Assembly (NCBI GenBank): GCA_937881525.1
Contig: CALGEE010000345.1
Span: forward strand, 1 to 46,103
Length of the DNA: 46,103 bases
Source of the DNA: an uncultured Sphingomonadales bacterium
Lineage (GTDB): Bacteria; Pseudomonadota; Alphaproteobacteria; Sphingomonadales; Sphingomonadaceae
Direction of reading: 5' to 3'
Part shown: positions 15,562 through 24,026 of the stretch, piece after piece
Layout: the number at the start of each line of letters is the position of its first letter
How positions within the stretch are numbered: the stretch's first letter is position 1
The notes under the pieces: model-generated
What the model saw: the letters and a program-made list of their open reading frames with translations, nothing else
The model's database searches: none
Told to the model about the DNA's origin: nothing
Program-made: the position numbers and the translations under genes

Positions 15562-17055
15562 ATGGTCAATTTTGATGCGAGCGCGCCAGTGATCATTGGC
15601 GTGGGTGAGGCAAGCCGGAAAACCGTCGCGGGCGAATGGCCGGCTCCACGTGAATTGGCCGGAGCTGCGATTAAGGTTGCCCTTGCCGATACAGGGCAGC
15701 GCGATGCAGTTGCTGCCGCGATCGACACGATTGCGGCGATCCGCACCTTTGAGGACAGCGGACTGAGCCTTGGCACGGGATCGCCAGATAATGCGCCTGA
15801 AGCATTTGGGGCGGCAGGTGGGATCAGCGCAGCGCGGCTAATCTACGCAGATGTTGGCGGACAAAGCCCGCAAGCGATGGTGAATGAACTGGCCGGCGAT
15901 ATCCGGCGGGGGGCTTGCGATATGGCCGTGCTTGTTGCGGCAGAAGCCACAGGCACTGCCAAGCGCGCACGCAAGGCGGGCGTGACCCTGGACTGGAGCG
16001 TGGTTTCCGAAACATCGTTTGACAACCGGCTGTCGACTTTCCCGATATTGAGCCGCACCGAAATCCGCCATGGCATCATTTCGATGCCGCTTGCCTACAG
16101 CCTGATTGAAAATGCGCGGCGGATTGGCTTAGGGTTGGATAGCGATGCATATGCGTGGGAGATGGCGGCGTTATGGTCTGCCTTTTCCGCAAAAGCCGAA
16201 ACGCGGCTCCACGCGCAATTCCCCGGCTTTCGTTCACCTGAAGCAATGCAGAGCAACGACAATGCCAACTATCCGCTGACGGACATTTACCGCCGCTGGC
16301 ATGTAGCGCAGGACGCAGTGGATTTGGGCAGTGCAATCATCCTAACCAGCGCAGGCACGGCGCGCGCATTGGGCGTACCGCAAGACAAATGGGTCTGGCT
16401 AGCAGGCGCTGCTGGAGCGGCCGAGCCGCCCTTGTCCGAACGTGCGGTCATTCACCGTTCCGCCGCGCTTGATTTTGCGATTCCTGCTGCGCTGGATCAG
16501 GCAGGACTGGGACCGTCTGACCTTGGCCCAGTCGATATCTATAGCTGCTTTCCCTGCGCCGTATTCGCGGCGGTCGACAGCATGCAAGACGCATCGCGGG
16601 CACTTGGCGATTATACGCTGACGGGCGGGCTCACTTTCTTCGGCGGCCCCGGCAATGGCTTTGCTATGTATAACATCGCCGCGATGGTGGATGCCTTGCG
16701 GCAGGATGGTTCAAAACCTGCGATGGTCACGGCCAATGGCGGCGTGATGTCCAAACAAGCCGCGGGTATCTACACCGCAACGCAGCCGCGTATTGCGTGG
16801 TCCGGCGATGTGGCGAAGGGCTATGCTCCCACGGCAATCGCGCTTGATGATGCGCCGGAGGGCAAGGCCCGTGTACTCAGCTTTGTGCGACCGGCGGGCA
16901 AGGACGGTTTTGGTCCGGTGACGGTTCTGCTGGAAACCGAAGGCAGCGCGCGGGCGATGGCGGTGATCGATTGTCCCGTGGATACCGACCTTGGCGACGC
17001 GGTCGTTCAAGTCACCCCGGGCGAAAAAAGCCATATTGCGGCACTTGCTGGATAA
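15562..17055 (+). CDS. Thiolase-like protein (TLP1/SCP2-thiolase-like), probably not a standard thiolase
   Basis: This 497-residue member of the thiolase superfamily lacks the usual nucleophile: no Cys is present where thiolases have the RQCGSS motif. The NEAFA position is taken by YSCFPCAV near residue 327, reminiscent of the HDCF motif of SCP2-thiolases. The GHPLG position is FFGGPGNG near 360, so the catalytic His is gone. Residues from about 433 to the end form a small extra domain (GKARVLSFV, GFGPVTVLLE) typical of thiolase-like protein type 1. Such proteins may bind CoA esters or act as carbon-carbon lyases in steroid side-chain loss; the role here is open. A GGGAG site precedes the ATG. 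Confidence 0.85.
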   Translation: MVNFDASAPVIIGVGEASRKTVAGEWPAPRELAGAAIKVALADTGQRDAVAAAIDTIAAIRTFEDSGLSLGTGSPDNAPEAFGAAGGISAARLIYADVGGQSPQAMVNELAGDIRRGACDMAVLVAAEATGTAKRARKAGVTLDWSVVSETSFDNRLSTFPILSRTEIRHGIISMPLAYSLIENARRIGLGLDSDAYAWEMAALWSAFSAKAETRLHAQFPGFRSPEAMQSNDNANYPLTDIYRRWHVAQDAVDLGSAIILTSAGTARALGVPQDKWVWLAGAAGAAEPPLSERAVIHRSAALDFAIPAALDQAGLGPSDLGPVDIYSCFPCAVFAAVDSMQDASRALGDYTLTGGLTFFGGPGNGFAMYNIAAMVDALRQDGSKPAMVTANGGVMSKQAAGIYTATQPRIAWSGDVAKGYAPTAIALDDAPEGKARVLSFVRPAGKDGFGPVTVLLETEGSARAMAVIDCPVDTDLGDAVVQVTPGEKSHIAALAG

Positions 17056-17112
17056 TCTATGGACCATCATTCAATACTTATGCTACGCAGCCGTTGGAAC
17101 CGGAGAAAATCA

Positions 17113-17538
17113 ATGCACATTCTCAAATTGACCCTCTTTGCGTTTCCTTTGATACTACTGGCTGCGTGCGGACAAGTGGACAGCACGCCGAAGCCGCTGA
17201 CCGAGAAACAGAGCGCAGTCTTGATGAAAGAACTGAGCGGCAAGGTCGCGGGCGCGCCTGTCAATTGCATTAGCGATTTTAACGCCACCAACACCATCCG
17301 CGTTAGCGACGATATCCTGCTTTACCGTGTTTCAGGCCGCTTGGTGTACCAAAACAAACTACGGTCCGCCTGCAGCGGATTGGCGCGTGACAATGACATC
17401 ATCGTGTCCGAACAATTTGGTAGCCAAAAATGCAAAGGCGACATCATCCGGTTGGTGGACCGGACCAGCGGCATGACCGGTGGCGTTTGCAGCTTGGGCG
17501 ACTTCGTGCCTTATCGTTCGGAAAAGACCGCGGATTAG
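17113..17538 (+). CDS. Small putative lipoprotein of unknown function
   Basis: The start at 17113 follows GGAGA and gives a 141-residue protein with a lipoprotein signal, MHILKLTLFAFPLILLAACG, lipobox LAAC. The mature part has four Cys residues (NCIS, SACSG, QKCKG, GVCSLG) that could form two disulfides in the periplasm. No named domain is recognised. It stands alone after the thiolase-like gene, 57 bases downstream, and converges on the XRE gene with no gap. There is no visible link to the catabolic island. An earlier in-frame ATG (17059) would destroy the signal peptide and is rejected. Confidence 0.78.
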   Translation: MHILKLTLFAFPLILLAACGQVDSTPKPLTEKQSAVLMKELSGKVAGAPVNCISDFNATNTIRVSDDILLYRVSGRLVYQNKLRSACSGLARDNDIIVSEQFGSQKCKGDIIRLVDRTSGMTGGVCSLGDFVPYRSEKTAD

Positions 17539-17726
17539 TCGCGCAAGAATATCGCCTCGATAGGCAAAGCAAACAGATCGGAAATACGAAACGCGAGTGG
17601 CAATGACGGGTCGTATTTGCCCGTTTCAATCGCGTTTACTGACTGGCGCGAAACGCCCAATGCATCGGCGAGATCCTGCTGATTCCAATCGCGTTCAGCA
17701 CGCAGGACTTTGAGACGGTTTTTCAT
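17535..17726 (-). CDS. Small XRE-family (Cro/CI-type HTH) regulator
   Basis: This 63-residue regulator begins MKNRLKVLRAERDWNQQDLA and continues DALGVSRQSVNAIETGKYDP, an almost bare Cro/CI helix-turn-helix, ending FRISDLFALPIEAIFLRD. It matches the small YozG-like HTH group that is usually paired with a membrane protein gene. The start at 17726 forms an ATGA overlap with the upstream membrane-protein gene, so it is translationally coupled. An upstream extension of 36 codons in the same frame lies inside that gene and is rejected. Autoregulation of the pair through the direct repeats at 18128 and 18181 is a reasonable inference. Confidence 0.9.
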   Translation of the reverse strand: MKNRLKVLRAERDWNQQDLADALGVSRQSVNAIETGKYDPSLPLAFRISDLFALPIEAIFLRD

Positions 17727-18097
17727 GCTTTCCAGCGTGCAAAAGGACCTGCCACTCCAAGCATGGCAAACCAGATTGCACCCATCCATTCCGGACCGCT
17801 CGCTACAACATCGTAGACGGCAAGAAATTGCCATCCGGTTACGGTTACCAGCGTGAACGCCGTGGCCGGCAGCGTCTGTTTGGTAAATAAAAGCCGTTGA
17901 TATTCATCATCTATTTCGACCAGCAGCCGAAATATTGCCCAAAATACCCCGATTATGGGAAGTGCGGAGATGAGGGCCAGCCCAATAAGCGTGGCTTGCG
18001 AATGTTGGGTGCTACCGCGTGCGAAGGTGAGGCTACTGGTCAGGATCAGCATATAAGATCCCATGAAAAGTAGCACCCTGACGGTATATCGCCGCAT
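17723..18097 (-). CDS. Four-helix integral membrane protein coupled to the XRE regulator
   Basis: Using ATG 18097 the protein has 124 residues with four predicted membrane segments: VLLFMGSYMLILTSSLTF, LIGLALISALPIIGVFWAIF, TAFTLVTVTGWQFLAVYDVV and EWMGAIWFAMLGVAGPFARW. The loop LVEIDDEYQRLLFTKQTLPA is charged. A TTG at 18127, with AAGG ten bases upstream, is a possible earlier start adding ten residues. No named family is recognised. Its stop overlaps the XRE start. Such regulator and membrane pairs are widespread, but their signal is unknown. The region upstream carries paired direct repeats. Confidence 0.8.
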   Translation of the reverse strand: MRRYTVRVLLFMGSYMLILTSSLTFARGSTQHSQATLIGLALISALPIIGVFWAIFRLLVEIDDEYQRLLFTKQTLPATAFTLVTVTGWQFLAVYDVVASGPEWMGAIWFAMLGVAGPFARWKA

Positions 18098-18127
18098 GTA
18101 GGGCGCAAGGTTGTTCCAACAGGTCAA

Positions 18128-18194
18128 GTCAAGTTACCTTTTTAATAAGACAAGGCTCCTTTACTATAATTTCTTATAATGTCAAGTAGCCTTT
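18128..18194. promoter_or_regulatory. Paired direct repeats upstream of the XRE/membrane operon
   Basis: GTCAAGTTACCTTT (18128-18141) and GTCAAGTAGCCTTT (18181-18194) match at 12 of 14 positions, 53 bases apart, about five helical turns. Between them lies an AT-rich stretch with two TATAAT boxes (18165-18170 and 18175-18180) readable on the plus strand toward thrS. The repeats could be operators of the small XRE protein, and the TATAAT boxes could be the thrS -10 elements. Confidence 0.5.
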
Positions 18195-18303
18195 CCATTG
18201 TGTTGTTGTCGCCGCCCACAGACTGCCATTTCTGCACACTTGCGACTTCGCCTTTGGACTGGCAAAGGGACGCTTCCTAACGACGTTGAAAGCAAGTAAA
18301 TCC

Positions 18304-20301
18304 ATGTCCGAGATGATCCGTGTCACCCTTCCCGATGGCTCTGCCCGTGAAGTTGCACGTGGCACCACCCCAGCGGATATTGCCGCCGCGATTGGCGCCG
18401 GCCTTGCGAAAGCCGCGATTGCGGCGCGGGTGGATGGCGAATTGCGCGATATCATGCGTCCGATTCAGGCTGATGCACAATTGGCGTTGGTGACCAACCG
18501 TGATGAGGCCGATGCGCTGGAATTGGCGCGCCATGACTTTGCGCATATCCTTGCCGAAGCAGTGCAGGCTCTGTTTCCTGGAACGCAAATCACCTTTGGT
18601 CCATCAACCGATGACGGTTTTTATTATGACGTCATGGCGCCCGCTTCGCGCGGTCCATTCACTATGGATGATTTGTCTGCGATTGAAGAGCAAATGCGCG
18701 CGATCATCCGCGCCGATAAACCGCTGCGCCGTGAAGTCATGGCGCGTGATACGCTGATCGCGACCTGGCAGAATGCGGGCGAAAGCTTCAAGGCGGAATG
18801 GGCGGCTGAATTGCCTGAAGGCGAAGAATTGTCGGTTTATTGGTCCGGCGATGACTGGATGGACATGTGCCGCGGACCGCATCTGGCATCGACGGGAAAG
18901 CTTGATCCGGCTGCATTCCAATTGACCCGCGTTGCCGGCGCCTACTGGCGTGGAGATCAGAAGAACCCACAATTGAGTCGCATTTACGGAACGGGCTGGC
19001 TGAATAAAAAGCAGCTTGATGCGCATTTGGTGCGCTTGGAAGAGGCTGCCAAACGCGACCATCGCCGCCTTGGGCAGGACATGGACCTGTTCCATTTGCA
19101 GCAAGAGGCGCATGGATCGGTATTCTGGCATCCCAATGGCTTTCTGATTTGGCGTGAGCTGGAATCCTACATGCGCCGCGCCATCGATGGTGCGGGTTAT
19201 AAGGAAGTTAAAACCCCGCAAGTCATCGACGCGCGGCAATGGGAGCAATCGGGACATTGGGGCAAATATCGCGCCAATATGTTCGTCATCCCTGACGAGG
19301 TGCCCAACGTTGATGACGAAGGCCCAGTGATTTCGGGTGACGCCGACTGGATGGCGCTGAAGCCAATGAACTGCCCGGCGCATGTTCTCATCTTCCGCCA
19401 AGGCATTAAATCTTACCGCGACCTGCCGTTGCGTATTTACGAAAATGGCTGTTGCCATCGCAATGAACCGCATGGTGCGTTGCATGGGTTGATGCGCGTG
19501 CGCCAATTTACGCAGGATGATGCGCATATCTTCTGCCGTGAAGACCAAATTGTCGAAGAGGTGCAGGCATTTTGCGCGCTTGCCGATCGTGTTTACAAGG
19601 AATTTGGCTTTACCTATTCGATCAAGCTCGCTTTGCGTCCCGAACAACGCTTTGGTTCGGACGCCGATTGGGACAAGGCGGAAAACGAACTGCGCGATGC
19701 TGTGGTCCGCGCTGGTCTTGCGACCGAAGAATTTGGTTGGGAAGAACTGCCCGGCGAAGGTGCCTTCTACGCACCAAAGCTGGAATGGCATTTAACCGAC
19801 GCGATTGGCCGGACGTGGCAAGTGGGCACGATTCAGTCCGACCGCGTGCTGCCTGAACGTTTGGACGCAAGCTATGTCGGCGAAGATGGCGCGCGCCATC
19901 GACCAGTCATGTTGCACCGCGCGATTTTCGGCAGCTATGAACGCTTCATCGGTATCTTGATTGAACATTATGCTGGCCGCTTCCCCGTCTGGCTTGCGCC
20001 CGTGCAAGCCGTGGTTGCCACGATCACGTCGGAGGCAGATGGGTATGCGCATGACGTGACGGCAAAGCTTAAAGCGGCGGGCATTCGCGTCGAAGCCGAC
20101 ACGCGCAACGAGAAGATCAATTATAAGGTGCGCGAGCATAGCGTCGCCAAGGTGCCGCGTTTGTTGGTGGTCGGTATGCGTGAGGCCGAAGAAGGCAAAG
20201 TCGCGATCCGAAGCCTTGGCTCCGACGGCCAGCGCATCATGACGCTCGAAGAGGCGATTGCGATGCTGTCGCATGAGGCAACACCGCCCGATATCCGCTA
20301 A
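18304..20301 (+). CDS. thrS: Threonyl-tRNA synthetase
   Basis: This 665-residue class II synthetase charges tRNA-Thr. It has an N-terminal TGS domain (IRVTLPDGSAREVARGTTPA), the editing domain with the HDFAHILAEAVQ helix and the DMCRGPH motif, the catalytic core with MNCPAHVLIFRQ, FTQDDAHIFC and HRAIFGSYERFIGILIEH, and a C-terminal anticodon-binding domain. The zinc ligands Cys and His of the active site appear intact. The start at 18304 (MSEMIRV) lacks a clear ribosome binding site, and 18313 (MIRVTLP) is an alternative. No T-box leader is seen. A weak CCTTTG/CAAAGG hairpin lies in the leader. Confidence 0.97.
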   Translation: MSEMIRVTLPDGSAREVARGTTPADIAAAIGAGLAKAAIAARVDGELRDIMRPIQADAQLALVTNRDEADALELARHDFAHILAEAVQALFPGTQITFGPSTDDGFYYDVMAPASRGPFTMDDLSAIEEQMRAIIRADKPLRREVMARDTLIATWQNAGESFKAEWAAELPEGEELSVYWSGDDWMDMCRGPHLASTGKLDPAAFQLTRVAGAYWRGDQKNPQLSRIYGTGWLNKKQLDAHLVRLEEAAKRDHRRLGQDMDLFHLQQEAHGSVFWHPNGFLIWRELESYMRRAIDGAGYKEVKTPQVIDARQWEQSGHWGKYRANMFVIPDEVPNVDDEGPVISGDADWMALKPMNCPAHVLIFRQGIKSYRDLPLRIYENGCCHRNEPHGALHGLMRVRQFTQDDAHIFCREDQIVEEVQAFCALADRVYKEFGFTYSIKLALRPEQRFGSDADWDKAENELRDAVVRAGLATEEFGWEELPGEGAFYAPKLEWHLTDAIGRTWQVGTIQSDRVLPERLDASYVGEDGARHRPVMLHRAIFGSYERFIGILIEHYAGRFPVWLAPVQAVVATITSEADGYAHDVTAKLKAAGIRVEADTRNEKINYKVREHSVAKVPRLLVVGMREAEEGKVAIRSLGSDGQRIMTLEEAIAMLSHEATPPDIR

Positions 20302-20331
20302 GCCCGATGTGCGTCCTTTAAGGAGAATGTC

Positions 20332-20736
20332 ATGAAAACGCTTCCATTAACGCTCCCTGCTGTATTGCTGCTCGCGGCGTGCCAGCAGCCAGCGACGGAA
20401 CAAACAGCTGAGACGCCAGATGCCACCGCCAGCTACAACGCCGCGCAAAAGGCGTATGCGGCGGCTAATGACAAAATGCACGCGGGCATGGGCATGATAG
20501 ATGCCGACGCTGACGTTGCGTTCATGCAAGGCATGATCCCGCATCATGCGGGTGCCGTGGATATGGCTAAGGTTGCGCTTGAACATGGCAAGGACCCAGA
20601 AGTCCGCGCGCTGGCGCAAAAGGTCATTGCCGCGCAGGAAGCTGAAATGAAGGAAATGCAGGCTTGGCTCGACAAAAAAGGCGTGCAAGCAGACAAGCCG
20701 CTGACTGCGGCTGACCACGCGGCGATGGGGCACTGA
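20332..20736 (+). CDS. DUF305 lipoprotein
   Basis: This 134-residue protein carries a lipoprotein signal, MKTLPLTLPAVLLLAACQQP, lipobox LAAC, and a DUF305 helical domain. The domain's hallmark is AFMQGMIPHHAGAVDMAKVA, and Met and His residues elsewhere (MHAGMGMIDA, AAMGH end) are also characteristic. Such proteins are exported and some bind copper. A possible role in periplasmic metal handling follows from family members only. It lies 30 bases after thrS behind AAGGAG. A sulfite-exporter-like gene follows after 20 bases, so the two may be co-transcribed. Confidence 0.88.
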   Translation: MKTLPLTLPAVLLLAACQQPATEQTAETPDATASYNAAQKAYAAANDKMHAGMGMIDADADVAFMQGMIPHHAGAVDMAKVALEHGKDPEVRALAQKVIAAQEAEMKEMQAWLDKKGVQADKPLTAADHAAMGH

Positions 20737-20756
20737 ACATTCACGATCTAATTGGC

Positions 20757-21488
20757 ATGTCGACAACGCAATTGTTGCTGTTGGCGGCAGTGACCTTTGG
20801 CGCTGCCTATATTCGCGGGCTAACCGGCTTTGGTATGGCGATTATATTGGTGCCTCTGTTCGGCTTGATTGTGAAGCCGGGCGAGGCCGTTGTCATTGCT
20901 ATACTGCTTCAGGCCCTCATTGGGCCCGTTGGGCTTAAAGCCATATTGGCCGATGCGCATAGGCCAAGTGCGTTGACGATTGCTGCATTTGCCGTGTTGG
21001 CAACGCCGCTTGGCATCTTTTTGCTGATGCAGACCACGCCAGATGTTGCGCGGGTCCTGATCGCCGTAATCGCAATTGCCGCGTTTTTGCTTGTGCTTCT
21101 GCCGCAACGCGGCGCGCTGCGTCCCGGGCCCAAGGAAACAGCTTTGACAGGCATTGCTGCCGGCATTTTGACCGGTTTCGCCGCGATGCCGGGACCACCT
21201 GTCGTACCTTTTTACCTGCGTCAGCCGATCCCGCCGAAAGAAGCACGCGCATCCATGATGCTCGTGTTTTTCGCCACCGCGATTGCAGGCACTATTTCGG
21301 CATTTGTGCTTGGACTGGCGAACGGACGGCTGTTGTGGCTTTCGCTTCTGCTGTTTCCATCCGTGCTGCTCGGCAATTGGCTTGGCGCCAAATCCTGTGG
21401 CAAAGTGCCGCCGACAGTGTGGCGCAGTTGCGTTGCGGGCATCCTTGGCCTTGCCGGTATCTCGGCGGTTGTCCGGCTGCTGACCTAA
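20757..21488 (+). CDS. TauE/SafE (TSUP) family permease
   Basis: This 243-residue integral membrane protein has about seven or eight hydrophobic helices. The family signature is seen as the N-terminal repeat GAAYIRGLTGFGMAIILVPL and the internal repeat GFAAMPGPPVVPFYL. TSUP proteins move organic or inorganic sulfur anions such as sulfite, sulfoacetate or thiosulfate. The substrate cannot be told from sequence. It follows the DUF305 gene at 20 bases and converges with uvrB at a distance of 16 bases with no obvious terminator. No clear ribosome binding site is seen before ATG 20757. Confidence 0.88.
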   Translation: MSTTQLLLLAAVTFGAAYIRGLTGFGMAIILVPLFGLIVKPGEAVVIAILLQALIGPVGLKAILADAHRPSALTIAAFAVLATPLGIFLLMQTTPDVARVLIAVIAIAAFLLVLLPQRGALRPGPKETALTGIAAGILTGFAAMPGPPVVPFYLRQPIPPKEARASMMLVFFATAIAGTISAFVLGLANGRLLWLSLLLFPSVLLGNWLGAKSCGKVPPTVWRSCVAGILGLAGISAVVRLLT

Positions 21489-21504
21489 CGCCGCAGGATA
21501 CAGC

Positions 21505-23700
21505 TTACTTCCCGAATTTCCGCTGCGTTTTGCCATAACGCATTTTGCGCGTGCCCGGCTGGCCTTCGGTCGCGCGACCTTTGGGTGCAGCGACATGTTG
21601 CTGGTGCGGCAGGCCAAGCTCGGTTGCCTCTAGCGAACGGATTTCATCGCGCAACCGTCCAGCCTCTTCGAATTCCAGATCGGCCGCAGCCGCACGCATC
21701 TTCTTTTCCAAATCTTCGATATAGGCACGCAAATTATGGCCAACGAGGTTGTTTGCGCCATCGGCATCAATCTCCACCAGCACCGAATCACGGCTGGCGG
21801 TGTCGGCGACGATATCGTGAATGTCGCGCTTAATCGTTGCCGGGGTGATATTATGTTCGATATTGTACGCATGCTGTTTTTCGCGGCGACGGTCGGTTTC
21901 GCGGATTGCGCGCTCCATGCTTCCGGTCATGCGGTCGGCATATAGGATCACGCGGCCTTCAACGTTGCGCGCGGCGCGGCCAATGGTTTGGATCAAAGAC
22001 GTTTCGCTGCGCAGGAAACCTTCCTTGTCGGCATCCAAGATCGCGACCAGCCCACATTCTGGAATATCGAGACCCTCACGCAGCAAGTTGATGCCTACCA
22101 GCACATCATATACGCCGCGCCGAAGGTCACGGATCAGTTCGATGCGCTCCAGCGTTTCGACATCGCTGTGCATGTACCGCACCCGAAGCTCGGCTTCGTG
22201 CATGAACTCGGTCAAATCCTCCGCCATGCGTTTGGTCAGCGTGGTGACAAGCGTGCGGAAGCCAGCCTCGGCCGTTTTGCGGCATTCGTTGATGCAATCC
22301 TGCACCTGATCTTCAACCGGCTTAATTTCGACTGGTGGATCAATAAGGCCAGTAGGGCGAATAACTTGCTCGGCAAATACGCCCCCCGATTGCTCCATTT
22401 CCCATCCGCCCGGTGTCGCGGAAACGCACACGGTTTGCGGGCGCATAATGTCCCATTCGTTAAAGCGCAGCGGCCGGTTGTCTATGCAAGAGGGTAATCG
22501 GAAACCATATTCGGCAAGGGTCAGCTTACGCCGATGGTCGCCCTTGGCCATCGCACCGATTTGCGGCACTGTCTGGTGGCTTTCATCGACGAACAGAAGT
22601 GCATTGTCGGGCAAATATTCAAACAGCGTTGGCGGCGGCTCACCCGGTAGGCGGCCAGTCAGGAAGCGGGAGTAATTCTCGATACCTGCGCAAGACCCTG
22701 TCGCAGCAATCATCTCAAGGTCGAAATTCGTCCGCTCCTCCAAGCGTTGTGCCTCCAGCAGTTTGCCTTCTGACACCAACTCCTTCAACCGCTCGGTCAG
22801 TTCAAAACGAATGGCTTCGCTCGCTTGCTTCATTGTAGGGCCAGGGGTTACATAATGGCTGTTGGCGTAAACGCGCACACTGTTGAGCTTCGCGCCGGTG
22901 TTGCCTGTCAATGGATCGAATTCTGATATCTCTTCAATTTCGTCGCCAAAGAAACTGACGCGCCAAGCCGTGTCTTCATAATGCGACGGGAAGATTTCAA
23001 GATTGTCGCCGCGCGCGCGGAAATTGCCGCGGGCAAAGGCCGTATCGTTGCGTTTATATTGAAGCGCGACAAGCTTGCGGATCAACTCGGGCTGATCAAC
23101 GCTTTCGCCTTTTCTCAGGTCGAAGATCATTGCGGAATAGGTTTCCACGGACCCAATGCCGTAAATGCACGACACTGACGCAACGATGATGACGTCGTCG
23201 CGTTCCAGCAAAGATCGGGTCGCCGAATGGCGCATCCGGTCAATCGCCTCGTTTACGCTCGATTCTTTTTCGATGTAGGTATCACTGCGCGGGACATAGG
23301 CCTCGGGCTGATAATAATCATAATAAGAAACGAAATATTCGACTGCATTGTCGGGGAAAAAGCTTTTGAATTCGCCGTAAAGCTGCGCTGCTAAAATTTT
23401 GTTGGGCGCAAGGACAAGCGCAGGGCGCTGCAGTTTTTCTATGACTTGCGCGACGGTAAAGGTTTTACCTGACCCGGTGACGCCCAAAAGAACCTGATTT
23501 TTCTCACCCGTTAAAGCGGTTTCAACCAGTTCACGGATCGCCGTTGGCTGGTCGCCGGCAGGCGCATAATCGGACACAATCCTAAATGGCCTACCGCCCT
23601 CCAATTTGGACGGGCGTTCAGGGCGATGCGGGGTGAAGGCGCCAACCGTGTCGGGTTCTTCCAACCCACGGCGAATGATAAGCTCAGCCATGTTTTTCAT
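21505..23700 (-). CDS. uvrB: Excinuclease ABC subunit B
   Basis: This 731-residue protein is the damage-recognition helicase-like subunit of nucleotide excision repair. The Walker A motif GVTGSGKT is at about residues 73-80. The beta-hairpin region [20 protein letters not shown], the DEADH-like [11 protein letters not shown] and the C-terminal UVR motif ([20 protein letters not shown]) are intact. The frame is open further upstream, but the first 32 codons (start 23796) lack family similarity and overlap a palindromic region. ATG 23700 (MKNMAEL) or 23691 ([16 protein letters not shown]) is more likely. The tail after UVR is basic, ending GKTQRKFGK. No match to the alphaproteobacterial LexA box was found upstream. 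Confidence 0.96.
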   Translation of the reverse strand: MKNMAELIIRRGLEEPDTVGAFTPHRPERPSKLEGGRPFRIVSDYAPAGDQPTAIRELVETALTGEKNQVLLGVTGSGKTFTVAQVIEKLQRPALVLAPNKILAAQLYGEFKSFFPDNAVEYFVSYYDYYQPEAYVPRSDTYIEKESSVNEAIDRMRHSATRSLLERDDVIIVASVSCIYGIGSVETYSAMIFDLRKGESVDQPELIRKLVALQYKRNDTAFARGNFRARGDNLEIFPSHYEDTAWRVSFFGDEIEEISEFDPLTGNTGAKLNSVRVYANSHYVTPGPTMKQASEAIRFELTERLKELVSEGKLLEAQRLEERTNFDLEMIAATGSCAGIENYSRFLTGRLPGEPPPTLFEYLPDNALLFVDESHQTVPQIGAMAKGDHRRKLTLAEYGFRLPSCIDNRPLRFNEWDIMRPQTVCVSATPGGWEMEQSGGVFAEQVIRPTGLIDPPVEIKPVEDQVQDCINECRKTAEAGFRTLVTTLTKRMAEDLTEFMHEAELRVRYMHSDVETLERIELIRDLRRGVYDVLVGINLLREGLDIPECGLVAILDADKEGFLRSETSLIQTIGRAARNVEGRVILYADRMTGSMERAIRETDRRREKQHAYNIEHNITPATIKRDIHDIVADTASRDSVLVEIDADGANNLVGHNLRAYIEDLEKKMRAAAADLEFEEAGRLRDEIRSLEATELGLPHQQHVAAPKGRATEGQPGTRKMRYGKTQRKFGK

Positions 23701-23772
23701 ATGTGCCCTGCGTGGCGGAAGGGCAAGGGCTGTGCGGTAGATGCTTGGCTTCGCTAAAAATTTACTTTCCAA

Positions 23773-23804
23773 CATGACCACAATTTGTTTGACCAATTGT
23801 CATG
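23773..23804. promoter_or_regulatory. Imperfect palindrome upstream of uvrB
   Basis: CATGAC (23773-23778) pairs with GTCATG (23799-23804), and CAATT with AATTG inside, separated by a short bulge and a nine-base centre. The site lies 73 bases before the preferred uvrB start and divergently upstream of the small frames near 23938. It could be an operator. The binder is unknown. Confidence 0.35.
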
Positions 23805-23937
23805 AAAAAGAACATAAAATGGAGACTATTAGGTGAGAACTTAAGGTAACCTTATCGGTTGGGCCGTTTATCGATGTTGCGTTTTGGGACATGCAGCGAC
23901 ACAAGAAGAAACCTATTTAGAAGCAAGAGGGAGATTC
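23805..23937. other. Intergenic region before the DUF3617 operon
   Basis: The whole gap from uvrB (23700) to the DUF3617 gene (24023) is about 320 bases. Apart from the palindrome and two tiny overlapping frames described separately, this part shows no recognisable gene or RNA. Confidence 0.5.
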
Positions 23938-24026
23938 ATGCACAAGTTCTTCCTCACAAGCGCTGCGGCGCCGTCAAGATGACGGTTAAAGTCATCCGTA
24001 AGCGTATTGGGGATTGCTCGGTATGA
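23938..24026 (+). other. Two tiny overlapping frames leading into the DUF3617 gene
   Basis: A 14-codon frame MHKFFLTSAAAPSR (23938-23982) is preceded by an excellent ribosome binding site AAGAGGGAGA. Its stop overlaps a 15-codon frame MTVKVIRKRIGDCSV (23979-24026) by ATGA, whose stop in turn overlaps the ATG of the DUF3617 gene by ATGA. This could be a translated leader that couples ribosomes into the downstream gene, or the remnant of a decayed signal-peptide gene. Chance cannot be excluded. Confidence 0.4.

Noticed and set aside
18200-18303. T-box or ribosomal-type leader before thrS
   Set aside because: Only a weak six-base hairpin is present, and T-boxes are not expected in alphaproteobacteria.
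18604-19791. A 395-codon open frame on the minus strand inside thrS
   Set aside because: It is fully antisense to a well-supported thrS gene, has no recognisable domain, and reflects codon bias of the opposite strand.
23701-23796. N-terminal extension of UvrB to 23796
   Set aside because: The extra 32 residues lack UvrB similarity, and the region contains a palindrome more in keeping with regulatory DNA.
23797-23860. Possible LexA box (GTTC-N7-GTTC or GAAC-N7-GAAC) upstream of uvrB
   Set aside because: GAAC-like tetramers occur near 23813 and 23839, but no pair has the required spacing.
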